Assembly: GCA_963704855.1 (NCBI GenBank)
Contig: CAVPHY010000024.1
Span: 372,001-436,000, forward strand
Direction of reading: 5' to 3'
Origin: SZUA-36 sp963704855
GTDB taxonomy: Bacteria > Pseudomonadota > Gammaproteobacteria > Xanthomonadales > SZUA-36
DNA: 64,000 bases
This document shows positions 18,777 to 27,073 of the stretch, piece by piece (positions within the stretch are counted from its first letter, which is position 1; the number at the start of each line of letters is the position of its first letter). The notes beneath the pieces were generated by a model, which was not told the DNA's origin, did no database searches, and worked only from the letters and a program-made list of their open reading frames with translations. Position numbers and translations under genes: made by a program.

Positions 18777-19788
18777 AGAGGTACTCACAAGCGGTTTTGC
18801 CATTGCATGGCCGTGGCTGCTGCTACTGTTACCGCTCCCGTGGCTATTGCGATTGTTGCTGCCTGCCTCGCATTCAGATGACATGCAGGCCTTGCGGGTG
18901 CCCTGGTTCTCGGCGGTGGCTGGCGGTCGGGCCGGTTGGATGCGGCGGCCATGGCTGGCCCTGCTCGCGACGTTGATCTGGTTGTTGCTGGTGGTCGCTG
19001 CATCACGGCCACAGTGGATTGGCGAGACTGAGAATTTGCCGGTGACCGGACGGGATTTACTGCTGGCCGTTGATATTTCCGGCAGCATGGATACCCAGGA
19101 CATGGTCCTGAACAAGTCTGCTGTGAATCGCCTCAAGGTTGTAAAAAAGGTTGCGGGTGAGTTTATCCAACGGCGTCACGGGGACCGGGTCGGGCTGATT
19201 CTGTTTGGCAGCCGTGCTTACCTGCAGACGCCGTTAACCTTTGATACCGAGACCACGGCGACGTTGCTGGAGGAATCAGAAATCGGTCTTGCCGGGCGGG
19301 AAACCGCCATCGGTGATGCCATCGGTCTGGCGGTCAAGCGCTTGCGGGATGATGCGGCAGCCGACCGCGTGCTGGTGTTGCTCACCGATGGCGCGAACAC
19401 GTCCGGTGAAGTACAACCGCTGCAGGCGGCCGGTTTCGCTGCGCGTGACGGTTTAACCGTCTATACCGTGGGTGTCGGTGCGGACGAGATGATGGTGCAG
19501 GATTTTTTCGGCAGCCGCGTGGTGAACCCGTCTGCCGATCTTGATGAAGATACCCTGCGCGCCATTGCAGACCAGACCGGCGGACGTTACTTCCGGGCGC
19601 GTGACGCCGAGAGCCTTGAAAAAATATACGAAATCCTCGATGAGCTTGAACCCGTTGAGAGCGATGTTGAAACCATCCGCCCCGTAGACGAGCTGTTTTA
19701 CTGGCCGCTGGGTATTGCTTATGTGCTGGCGCTGCTCGCGGCGCTGTTTTCCATCCGCCCGTTAAACCTGCGAGCGCTGACATCATGA
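18769..19788 (+). CDS. VWA domain-containing membrane protein (BatA-like)
   Basis: This 339-residue protein has two N-terminal hydrophobic segments, a VWA domain (about residues 95-290) and a C-terminal membrane helix. The metal-ion-dependent adhesion site is intact: DISGSMD (DxSxS) near residue 100, the threonine region around TPLTF, and LTDGANTSG. This is the BatA layout in the Bat operon. The domain faces the periplasm by family topology. It overlaps the next VWA gene by four bases. Confidence 0.93.
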   Translation: MAEEVLTSGFAIAWPWLLLLLPLPWLLRLLLPASHSDDMQALRVPWFSAVAGGRAGWMRRPWLALLATLIWLLLVVAASRPQWIGETENLPVTGRDLLLAVDISGSMDTQDMVLNKSAVNRLKVVKKVAGEFIQRRHGDRVGLILFGSRAYLQTPLTFDTETTATLLEESEIGLAGRETAIGDAIGLAVKRLRDDAAADRVLVLLTDGANTSGEVQPLQAAGFAARDGLTVYTVGVGADEMMVQDFFGSRVVNPSADLDEDTLRAIADQTGGRYFRARDAESLEKIYEILDELEPVESDVETIRPVDELFYWPLGIAYVLALLAALFSIRPLNLRALTS

Positions 19789-20813
19789 TGGATACGCTGC
19801 CACTGCATTTCATACGTCCCCTGTGGTTGGCGATGATTCCACTGGCCGTGATTCTGCCACTGCTGTGGCGTCGTTTGCGGCGTCCCTCGGGTGACTGGAG
19901 CAAGGTTTGTGATGACCATCTTTTGCGCTGGCTGAGTGTCGGCAATGCAGCTGCCAGGCCGTCCAGGCTCGGGCCATGGCTGGCAGGGCTGGTGTGGCTG
20001 ATCGCAGCAATCGCATTGGCCGGGCCGAGCTGGCAAAAATTGCCGGACAGTTCGTTTACCTCCCGCGATGCACGGGTACTGGTACTGGACTTGTCCCTGT
20101 CAATGCTGGCTGAAGACCTGAAACCCAACCGGCTTGCCCAGGCGCATTTCAGGTTGTCCGATATGCTCGAGGCGACCTCGGAGGGTCAAACCGGCCTGGT
20201 GTCTTACGCCGGGGACGCGTTCGTTGTTTCGCCACTGACCAGCGATACCAATACGATCAGGAATATGCTGCCGGCCCTGCGTCCGGATGTGATACCGGTT
20301 TCAGGCAGCCGCCCCGACCGTGCTTTGGAATTGGCGGCCGAACTGTTGAAGCGCTCTGGTATGGCCCGCGGTGAAATCCTGTTGATCTCCGATAGTGGTA
20401 GCGGGGCGGCCGCCAATGTTGCTGCAAAACTGGCGGAGCAGGGTATTTATACATCGGTGCTTGCCGTTGGAACGGTGCAGGGTGCACCCATTCCAAGTGG
20501 TGAGGGTTTCATCAGCGATAGCAATGGCAATATCGTCGTTGCCCGGCTTGAGCGTGACGCCTTGCAGGCTATCGCCAGCGCTGGCGGCGGCAAATATTCG
20601 GAACTGACCGCAGGCAGCAGCGCAAACTCACCCTGGGCTGCGGTTGAGGGCGCCGAGTTTGCGCGCAAGGATGATGCGCTGGGAGAGCGCTGGAAAGATG
20701 CCGGGCCGTGGCTGTTGCTGTTGCTGTTGCCGATAATCGCGTTCAGCTTTCCGCCGTGGCCTGCTGTTCATGTTGCCGTTATTTGTTTTACCGGGGCTAT
20801 TGATAAGTGGTGA
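19785..20813 (+). CDS. VWA domain-containing protein (BatB-like), C-terminus frameshifted
   Basis: This VWA protein has N-terminal membrane segments and a VWA domain with a MIDAS variant (DLSLSML), then SYAGDAFVVSPLT and LISDSGSGAAANV. The domain is sound up to the C-terminal helix ending in IIAFSF. There the reading frame becomes PPWPAVHV. If one C of the pair at 20751-20752 is dropped, the frame continues as RRGLLFMLPLFVLPG and then GLWDDLW, the expected continuation into a TPR domain. In many gammaproteobacteria BatB and the TPR protein are one fused protein, so 19785-21490 is probably a single gene. Confidence 0.88.
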   Translation: MMDTLPLHFIRPLWLAMIPLAVILPLLWRRLRRPSGDWSKVCDDHLLRWLSVGNAAARPSRLGPWLAGLVWLIAAIALAGPSWQKLPDSSFTSRDARVLVLDLSLSMLAEDLKPNRLAQAHFRLSDMLEATSEGQTGLVSYAGDAFVVSPLTSDTNTIRNMLPALRPDVIPVSGSRPDRALELAAELLKRSGMARGEILLISDSGSGAAANVAAKLAEQGIYTSVLAVGTVQGAPIPSGEGFISDSNGNIVVARLERDALQAIASAGGGKYSELTAGSSANSPWAAVEGAEFARKDDALGERWKDAGPWLLLLLLPIIAFSFPPWPAVHVAVICFTGAIDKW

Positions 20814-21490
20814 TGCAAAGGCGGGTCTGTGGGACGACCTGTGGTCGACGCGGGACCAGCAGGCCCAGGCCGCACTCCGAGCAGGACCGTGCGGCGGATG
20901 CCGCGGTGCTGGCAAAGGACCCGGCGATTGCGGGTGAAGCCTTCTACCGGAGTGGTGATTTCGTCAACGCCGGCCAGTCGTGGTCACAGCTGGATCTGGC
21001 GGACAGCCATTACAACCGGGGCAATTCCTTGGCCCAGATGGGTGAGTTTGAAGCAGCGCTTGCCGCCTATGATGCGGCCCTGGCGCAGGATCCCGGGATG
21101 GAGGATGCGACCTTCAACCGTGACCTCGTCGAGCAGATGAAGCAACAAAAGGAACAGCAGGAACAGCAGGAGCAGGACTCGGAAGGCGAGTCCGATGAAG
21201 AGCAGTCGGGTGATGAGTCCGAAGAAGGCGAGCAGGGCGAAGAACAGTCCTCTGAAGACCAGCAGGACGGTGAACAGGGTGATGAGGAGTCCGATGAACA
21301 GAATGAAGGTGAGGAGACCGGCAAGCCTTCGGAATCCGAGATGGAACAGAACTGGTCAGAAGAAGATGCACAGGCCATGGAGCAATGGCTGCGGCGTATA
21401 CCGGATGATCCGGGTGGCTTGTTAAGACGCAAATTCCGCAATCAGCATGAACGCCGGGGTGCACCGGTCGACGAATCTGAGACGTGGTAA
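20807..21490 (+). CDS. TPR (BatC-like) part of the VWA/TPR protein, N-terminus frameshifted
   Basis: From about 20879 on this frame encodes a genuine TPR region: EAFYRSGDFVNAGQSW, then HYNRGNSLAQMGEFEAALAAYDAAL. A Q/E/D/S-rich low-complexity tail follows and ends in EEDAQAMEQWLRRIPDDPGGLLRRKF, the conserved BatC end. The first 24 codons (MVMQRRVCGTTCG and on) look non-coding. The correct upstream frame (GLWDDLWSTRDQQAQAAL) joins at EQDRAADAAV if one C of 20877-20878 is removed. So the annotated start is artificial, and the real gene begins upstream, probably fused to the VWA part. Confidence 0.85.
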   Translation: MVMQRRVCGTTCGRRGTSRPRPHSEQDRAADAAVLAKDPAIAGEAFYRSGDFVNAGQSWSQLDLADSHYNRGNSLAQMGEFEAALAAYDAALAQDPGMEDATFNRDLVEQMKQQKEQQEQQEQDSEGESDEEQSGDESEEGEQGEEQSSEDQQDGEQGDEESDEQNEGEETGKPSESEMEQNWSEEDAQAMEQWLRRIPDDPGGLLRRKFRNQHERRGAPVDESETW

Positions 21491-21505
21491 GCAGGGATGT
21501 AAAAG

Positions 21506-23218
21506 ATGGTTTTTAGTCAAGCACACAAGCAGTTCAGCAACCTGGCTATGGCCATGGCTCTGTTGCTTACGTTTTCAAATGTACTGGCAGCAGGGGTCAC
21601 GGCCAAATTGGACCGCAGCAGCGCAGTTGTTGGTGAAACGGTCACGCTGGTTTTGGAGACCAGTGATACGAACCAGAGTCTGGATGCTGATTTTTCAGTG
21701 TTGCAGGCGGACTTCGAGGTACTGAACCGACGCTCCGAGACCCAGATGTCATTCGTCAACGGAACCCAGTCGGCGAGCGTACGCCTGGTTATTACGCTCG
21801 AGCCAAAGCGTGATGGAAACTTGCTGATACCGTCGTTGAAGTTTCCCGGTGCCAGCTCAAACCCGCTGGCTTTAAAGGTTACGGCGGCCCCGGTACTGGC
21901 CCCCGGTGATGCGGAACCGGTTTTTATCGAGGTGACGGTACAACCTGAAGAAGGGCCGTATTACGTGCTTTCACAAATCAGCCTGATGGTCAGGATCTTC
22001 TACCAGGCCAACCTCACCGAAGCGGCCATCAATCCGCCGGCGCCCGACCAGGCCTCGGTGCGTTTGCTGGATGAGGTTCCATACCAGTCAGACCGCAACG
22101 GTGAGCGTTATCGTGTGCTGGAGCGGCGTTATGCGATCTTTCCGGAGCGTTCCGGCACGCTCACCATACCGCCCATGCAACTCAGTGGGCGGCTGATTGA
22201 AAGACCGTCAGACCGCCTGTGGCAACCGACGGTGCGCGGTCGCCGGGTGCAGGTGGAAAGCGAGCCAGTGGTGTTGGAGATCAGCCCGCGGCCAGCGTCT
22301 TTCACGGGTGATTTCTGGTTGCCCGCGCGCCGTGTCACCCTCTCGCAGCAAATTTCAGACAATGACAAGCTGCAGGTTGGTGAACCGGTTACGCGCACTG
22401 TGATTGTGGATGCCGTGGGCCTCGAGGAAAACATGCTGGAGGAGCCGGTGTGGCCGGCATTGGCCGACACCCGTATCTACCCGGATCAACCACAGGGTAT
22501 CAGCCGGGATGACGGTGAATGGGTGCTGGGACACAAGGAGTTCCGCTATGCGATTGTCCCGGAAAAGCCCGGGGAACTGGTGTTGCCGGAAATCCGGCTG
22601 GATTGGTGGGATACGGTTACCCACCAGCAGCGCACTGCCGTATTACCGGGTCACCGGGTCAACGTATTGCCATCCGAACTGGCTCCTTCAGTCATCCTGC
22701 CGCCGGTCACAGCACCTGGCATGCCCGATGTCGCAGCGGGTGCATTCGAAGGTGCCGCGTTATCGGGTAACACAGTCCCGTGGAAGATAGGCACGGCAGC
22801 CTTCGCCGTTTTGTGGATATTGACACTGGTTTTATACTTCCGGCGCGGTGGTGCCGTTGCGGCGCAGACCGACTCGAAGGGAACTATATCGGCGGATGAG
22901 AAAGAACTGTTGAAGCGTCTCCGGCATGCCTGTAATGAGGGTGACGCAGCCTTGGCTCGCAAGGATCTGGCGCAATGGATCAGGAATTACGCACCACAGG
23001 TCATGCGTGGAAGCATGCGTGACTTTGGTGCAGCGTGTGGTGATGAGGCATTGCAGGCAGCGATTGCTGAACTTGATATAAGCGGTTTTGCCGATGACGG
23101 CACCAGCGCATGGAGAGGTGAGTCACTATGGAGCGTTTTCAAACAATGGCAAAGCAGGGCGAATAAGCCTCAGCAACCCCAGGTCGGCGAGAAACCGGAT
23201 TTGTATCCGGGCCGGTGA
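21506..23218 (+). CDS. BatD family protein
   Basis: This 570-residue membrane protein has a signal peptide ending near VLAAG, then repeated beta-rich (immunoglobulin-like) periplasmic domains. A membrane helix near residue 430-450 (TAAFAVLWILTLVLYFRR) leads to a short cytoplasmic C-terminus. The pattern AKLDRSSAVVGETVTL near the start and RYAIFPERSGTLTIPP mid-protein are typical of BatD (oxygen tolerance) proteins. It closes the MoxR/Bat operon, 15 bases after the TPR gene. In Bacteroides the operon was linked to aerotolerance, but its biochemical role is still unclear. Confidence 0.93.
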   Translation: MVFSQAHKQFSNLAMAMALLLTFSNVLAAGVTAKLDRSSAVVGETVTLVLETSDTNQSLDADFSVLQADFEVLNRRSETQMSFVNGTQSASVRLVITLEPKRDGNLLIPSLKFPGASSNPLALKVTAAPVLAPGDAEPVFIEVTVQPEEGPYYVLSQISLMVRIFYQANLTEAAINPPAPDQASVRLLDEVPYQSDRNGERYRVLERRYAIFPERSGTLTIPPMQLSGRLIERPSDRLWQPTVRGRRVQVESEPVVLEISPRPASFTGDFWLPARRVTLSQQISDNDKLQVGEPVTRTVIVDAVGLEENMLEEPVWPALADTRIYPDQPQGISRDDGEWVLGHKEFRYAIVPEKPGELVLPEIRLDWWDTVTHQQRTAVLPGHRVNVLPSELAPSVILPPVTAPGMPDVAAGAFEGAALSGNTVPWKIGTAAFAVLWILTLVLYFRRGGAVAAQTDSKGTISADEKELLKRLRHACNEGDAALARKDLAQWIRNYAPQVMRGSMRDFGAACGDEALQAAIAELDISGFADDGTSAWRGESLWSVFKQWQSRANKPQQPQVGEKPDLYPGR

Positions 23219-23270
23219 GCAGATACCACACGGCAGAGTTTTGTCCCAAATATGGAAGTGCAAGGGTAAA

Positions 23271-23304
23271 CCGGGCCGTGTTGCATAGAAACAACGCGGC
23301 CCGG
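23271..23304. terminator. Strong hairpin after the Bat operon
   Basis: A 13-bp stem (ccgggccgtgttg / caacgcggcccgg, one T-G wobble) with an 8-base loop lies 53 bases after the BatD stop and 91 bases after the end of the convergent minus-strand gene. There is no T run, so it may stop transcription only with Rho or act as an RNA-stabilising stem. Confidence 0.5.
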
Positions 23305-23395
23305 GACAACATCAGCCGGCAATCTACTCAAACGTATTGCCGAGAATGCCAACTGTTACGCTGCTTAAGGCTTGGTCAGGGTTAACAGGTTCTGG

Positions 23396-23866
23396 CTAAT
23401 TCCCCTTCTTCGGAATCAAATCGTCCTGGCTCTCACCTGACCCAACAGGTTCATACATGCTTATCAAGGTCATGCCATTTAGCAGGTCCTCTGTCACAAC
23501 TTCGAAAGCGGCGGCCATTTCACTATTCCTGTTGCCTGAAGGAATACGATTTATCGCAATCTCTGCGCTGGCGGCTTCAATTTCGTCCATATAAATTTGA
23601 AGATCAGCGGTTTCCACTACGATACTTGTAACCAGCAATACTCTTCCACCACAATCGGTGCTACCTGAACAGTCAGCAACACCCATAGAATCCATAATAT
23701 TATCGAAATCAATGGTTAAATGCGGACTGCCTGCTGCTATCAGGTTGTCATTCACCATCTGCCAGATATCATCGGACACAATTCCTTCTGCAGGATGGTG
23801 GGACCAAACCGGTGCGATGAGCATTATTCCAAGGAACATCAGGCTTAGTATCATTAATCTCTTCAT
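23396..23866 (-). CDS. Exported protein of unknown function
   Basis: I do not recognise the family. Starting at the ATG at 23866, nine bases after a GGAG, the product has 156 residues with a clear signal peptide (MKRLMILSLMFLGIMLIAPVWS). The mature part is acidic. It contains two cysteines close together (DCSGSTDCGG), which could form a disulfide, and a region of hydrophobic/acidic strands (VLLVTSIVVETADLQIYMDEIEAA). It stands alone between the Bat operon and the SPOR/argS operon. The longer reading to 23947 adds a cysteine-rich leader that does not look coding. Confidence 0.6.
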   Translation of the reverse strand: MKRLMILSLMFLGIMLIAPVWSHHPAEGIVSDDIWQMVNDNLIAAGSPHLTIDFDNIMDSMGVADCSGSTDCGGRVLLVTSIVVETADLQIYMDEIEAASAEIAINRIPSGNRNSEMAAAFEVVTEDLLNGMTLISMYEPVGSGESQDDLIPKKGN

Positions 23867-24206
23867 ACAATCATCTCCTGAATTAAACAAAAAAAAACAG
23901 ATACACATATCTCCGTTGCGAACCATTTCCGGACGACACATCATCAACCGGTACTGGCTCTATCCCCGATAACATCTCCATCGCACGACCGCGAACGCAA
24001 AAAGGTGTGCGGGCTGAATCACTATTGAACCGGAAGTTTATTGAAAGAGGATTAGTCTGAATAACCTGACAATACGATAGCGTTCAGCAACACATAGCCA
24101 CCATAACGCCGGCTCGCTTAATCTACGCTTAAATGATTCTAAATATTTGCTGAATTTCCGTTTAAGAATTCCTAAACGGAGCGGCAGGAAGCCTGCCGCA
24201 GGGTTG
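23867..24206. other. Intergenic region with two hairpins
   Basis: There is no convincing gene in these 340 bases. The part next to the exported-protein gene should hold its promoter. The part next to the SPOR gene end holds two inverted repeats (24157-24180 and 24181-24199). The sequence is more AT-rich than its surroundings, with no tRNA-like or repeat structure that I could see. Confidence 0.6.
24157..24199 (-). terminator. Tandem hairpins after the argS-SPOR operon
   Basis: Two adjacent inverted repeats lie just past the SPOR-gene stop. The first is gcggcagg / cctgccgc with a 3-base loop (24181-24199). The second is tccgttta / taaacgga with an 8-base loop (24157-24180). Read on the minus strand they follow the operon end by a few bases, a plausible termination region, though without a long T run. 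Confidence 0.5.
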
Positions 24207-24800
24207 TCAGGGGTTGGCTTTCATGACCAGTGTGTCGATCTGGTTGTCGGATAACATGCGGCGCATTTCGTCGGCCTCGCGGGCTCCCTGGAAGGGCCCG
24301 ATTCGCACCCGGTGCCAGGTCTGGCCATTGACCGTCACCTTCTGCACGGTTGCCATCGAACCCAGCAACGCGAGTTGCGCTTTCAACTGTTCGGCGTCGT
24401 TTGCACTGCGGAATGAACCCGCCTGCAGGATGTAACTGTCCTGGGTGCCGACGGCTGCTGCGCTGCTTGCCGGTTCGGTCTTGTCGGCTTTGCGGCTTAA
24501 TTCCTGCTCGGGCACAACGACTTCCATCTCGGGCAAAACCGTAAAAAAGTCGTAACGTGGTTTCTTTGGCTCGGCGATCTCTTCTTCAACCAGCGCGGGT
24601 TCGGCCGGTGCCGATGACTGGCTACCGGGTGAGGGTAGGTGCTGCTTAATTTCAGGCAGGTATCCTTTAAACATTAAAAAGACCGCAACCCCCAGGCCGA
24701 TCAATATCCCGCCCAGCAACCAGAACCACGCAGGAATACCGCCGGAAGATCTGCCTCTTGCTGCGCGGTGGTTACTGCCTGAGTTACGTTTAGCTGGCAT
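24207..24800 (-). CDS. SPOR domain-containing membrane protein (FtsN-like)
   Basis: From the ATG at 24800 the product has about 197 residues. A short basic cytoplasmic N-terminus (MPAKRNSGSNHRAARGR) is followed by one membrane helix (residues 22-45), a proline/serine/glutamate-rich periplasmic linker and a C-terminal SPOR domain (about residues 120-197, SYILQAGSF to RVRIGPFQGAREADEMRRML). This is the FtsN-type layout. SPOR binds denuded glycan at the septum. It is placed directly behind argS with a one-base gap, an arrangement common in Pseudomonas and relatives, where the gene is often annotated as an FtsN-like cell-division protein. Confidence 0.88.
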   Translation of the reverse strand: MPAKRNSGSNHRAARGRSSGGIPAWFWLLGGILIGLGVAVFLMFKGYLPEIKQHLPSPGSQSSAPAEPALVEEEIAEPKKPRYDFFTVLPEMEVVVPEQELSRKADKTEPASSAAAVGTQDSYILQAGSFRSANDAEQLKAQLALLGSMATVQKVTVNGQTWHRVRIGPFQGAREADEMRRMLSDNQIDTLVMKANP

Positions 24801-24801
24801 A

Positions 24802-26598
24802 TTACATCGCTTCCGGTGCTGAGATTCCGAGCAGTTCCAGGCCATTGGCCAGCACGATGCGCGTCGCCAGTATCAGGTTCAGACGCACATTCCTGATGTT
24901 CTCATCATCGACGAGAAACTGCTGTGAGTTGTAGTACGCGTGGAATTCTGTAGAAAGCGCTTGCAAATAGTGTGCGAGCAGGTGTGGGGCGCGCAGACGG
25001 GCCGAAGATTCAATGATTTCCGGGTACTGGCCCAGGGCGCGTAACAACCTGATCTCATTGGGTGTGGTTAACAGGCCAAGTGCGGCCTCGCCGATGGCCT
25101 GGTTGTGTGTTTCATCCATCTGTTCCAGGTTCCTGAAAACGCTGCAAATGCGCGCATGTGCGTACTGGATGTAGTACACGGGGTTTTCATTGGTGTGGGA
25201 TTTGGCCAGGTCAAGGTCAAAATCCAGGTGCTGTTCGTGTGAGCGCATCACGTAGAAGAACCGGGCGGCGTCACTGCCGACTTCTTCGCGTAATTCCCTC
25301 AGGGTTATGAACTGGCCGGAGCGTGTCGACATCGAGACTTTTTCGCCGTCCCGGTAAAGTACGGCAAACTGGACCAGCAAAATTTCGAGACGGTCGGGGT
25401 CTTCACCCAGCCCCAGTGCCGCTGCCCGCAAACGGGCTATATAACCGTGATGATCGGCGCCGAAGATGTACAGCGCTTTCTCGAAGCCGCGTTCCATTTT
25501 GTTCAAAAAATAGGCAATGTCGGATGCGAAATAAGTTGTCCGGCCATTTTCACGGATGATGACCCGGTCCTTTTCGTCACCGAGTTCGGAAGCGCGGAAC
25601 CAGGTTGCGCCATCCTGGACATACAGGTGTCCATTTTTCTCAAGCCGTTCAATCGCACGTGCGATCGCACCGGTATCCTCGAGTTCCTTTTCTGAGAACC
25701 AGTGGTCAAAATTGACCCCGAAACCCGCCAGGTCCTTTTGTATGTCAGTGAGGATGCTGTCGACTGATATTTCAAAAAATACACTGTAACCCTCATTGCC
25801 CAGCAATTTCCTGGCCCGGTTAATGAGTGCGTCTATATACGATTCCCGGCTACCGCCACCGGCTTCGTCCGGCGGCAGGTTTTCGGTAACCTCGTGTCCT
25901 TTAAAACGCCATTTATCACCGGCATCATTGCGAACCGCGCGGGCTATATCGTAGATATAATCACCCCGGTACCCGTTTTCGGGGAAGCGCAGCTGTTCAC
26001 CACACAGTTCCAGGTAGCGGAGCCAGACACTGACGGCGAGGATATCCATCTGCCGGCCATTATCATTGACGTAATACTCGCGCTGAACCCGGTATCCTGA
26101 AGCCTGGAGGATGCTGGCCAGGCTGGCGCCGTACGCGGCACCCCGGCCGTGACCGACATGCAGTGGCCCGGTCGGGTTGGCTGACACAAACTCGACCGTG
26201 AGCTCGTGCTGGGGGTCCGGCGGCAGGTGTCCGTAGTTGCTTTGGTGGTACAGGATATCCTTGACAACGGTGGTCATTGCAACCTGGTTCATATGAAAAT
26301 TAATGAACCCCGGCCCGGCGATTTCTGCATGGTCAAGTTGGCGTGAACGCGGTATCTTGTCCGCTATCAATTGCGCCAGTTCCCGCGGCGGTAAACCTGC
26401 GCGCTTGGCAAGCACCATGGCAATATTGGACGCAAACTCACCGTGCTCGGGTGAGCGGGTGCGTTCCAATTGAGGCGCTATTTCGCAATCGGCACTTAAT
26501 ACGCCATCACGTATCAGGTGCAAAAGAGCCTGAATCAATAATTCTTCAATGTGTTCTTTCAAGAAAAAGTCCTGTGAGCAGTTGCCAATGGGCAACAT
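24802..26598 (-). CDS. argS: Arginyl-tRNA synthetase
   Basis: This class I aminoacyl-tRNA synthetase charges tRNA-Arg. Features in order are the N-terminal Add-1 domain (HGEFASNIAMVLAKRAG), the HIGH-type motif in LHVGHGRGAAYG, the catalytic core, the KMSKS-equivalent VSMSTRSG, and the DALR anticodon-binding domain with a conserved C-terminal end. Length is up to 598 residues. The ATG at 26598 is possible, but the TTG at 26562 sits after a purine-rich AGGAC and gives the N-terminus KEHIEELLIQALL, closer to other ArgS proteins. A 29-base repeat element lies about 260 bases upstream. Confidence 0.97.
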   Translation of the reverse strand: MLPIGNCSQDFFLKEHIEELLIQALLHLIRDGVLSADCEIAPQLERTRSPEHGEFASNIAMVLAKRAGLPPRELAQLIADKIPRSRQLDHAEIAGPGFINFHMNQVAMTTVVKDILYHQSNYGHLPPDPQHELTVEFVSANPTGPLHVGHGRGAAYGASLASILQASGYRVQREYYVNDNGRQMDILAVSVWLRYLELCGEQLRFPENGYRGDYIYDIARAVRNDAGDKWRFKGHEVTENLPPDEAGGGSRESYIDALINRARKLLGNEGYSVFFEISVDSILTDIQKDLAGFGVNFDHWFSEKELEDTGAIARAIERLEKNGHLYVQDGATWFRASELGDEKDRVIIRENGRTTYFASDIAYFLNKMERGFEKALYIFGADHHGYIARLRAAALGLGEDPDRLEILLVQFAVLYRDGEKVSMSTRSGQFITLRELREEVGSDAARFFYVMRSHEQHLDFDLDLAKSHTNENPVYYIQYAHARICSVFRNLEQMDETHNQAIGEAALGLLTTPNEIRLLRALGQYPEIIESSARLRAPHLLAHYLQALSTEFHAYYNSQQFLVDDENIRNVRLNLILATRIVLANGLELLGISAPEAM

Positions 26599-27040
26599 GA
26601 AAGCGGCTTATTGTAAACGTTTGAATCAGCGCTGAAAACGATTGGCTCCAGTTAGTGGCAAATTATTGAACATGATCGGCTATCGCAGTCACGGTACGCA
26701 GCCTCGTCACGGTTGCTTATGCGCTTTAGCATGGCGGCCTGTGGATAACTCTGTGAGTAAAATCAATTGGGGTATAACATCGGTGGTGCGTGTTAAGATT
26801 GCTGCGGTTCTGACTTCAGTGCTGAAGCAGTAAAATACAATAAAAAACAGGTACATAGAGTGTGTATCGTAGAGTTTTACATCAACAAGTGCATTAAACC
26901 CATGTTATTGAATTGGTGTCTTTAACTGTGCATAAAAATCCGGCGTGGCAGCATGTATGCGACCTGATGCACGGAAATATTGCGTTTCCGTTGCATGAAT
27001 TCCTAAGCTATTGCCTTGCTTCAGGTAATTTTCCACCGGC
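26599..27040. other. Intergenic region between argS and the TRAP permease
   Basis: These 440 bases hold no credible gene on either strand; the reading frames present are shadows. In particular there is no TRAP small-permease (DctQ) gene where one would be expected. The divergent promoters of argS (minus) and the TRAP permease (plus) must lie here. The repeat at 26860-26888 includes a minus-strand TACGAT box that could serve argS. Confidence 0.7.
26860..26888 (-). repeat. 29-base intergenic element, copy 1
   Basis: It matches the element at 32596-32624 at about 25 of 29 positions, including an identical 12-base core (gtgtgtatcgta). Read on the minus strand, the core contains TACGAT followed by ACACAC, resembling a -10 box and start region facing argS. 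The upstream half is less promoter-like than in copy 2. Both copies lie upstream of a minus-strand gene. Confidence 0.5.
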
Positions 27041-27073
27041 TTGTTTTCAGGCATGGCGCGGAGCATCCCCGAC

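Noticed and set aside
20740..20890. Programmed frameshifting of the prfB type in the VWA/TPR gene
   Set aside because: There is no stop codon and no upstream Shine-Dalgarno-like stimulator at either shift site.
26599..27040. A hidden or broken DctQ gene before the TRAP permease
   Set aside because: No frame of sufficient length or hydrophobicity exists on either strand, and a single frameshift would not create one.
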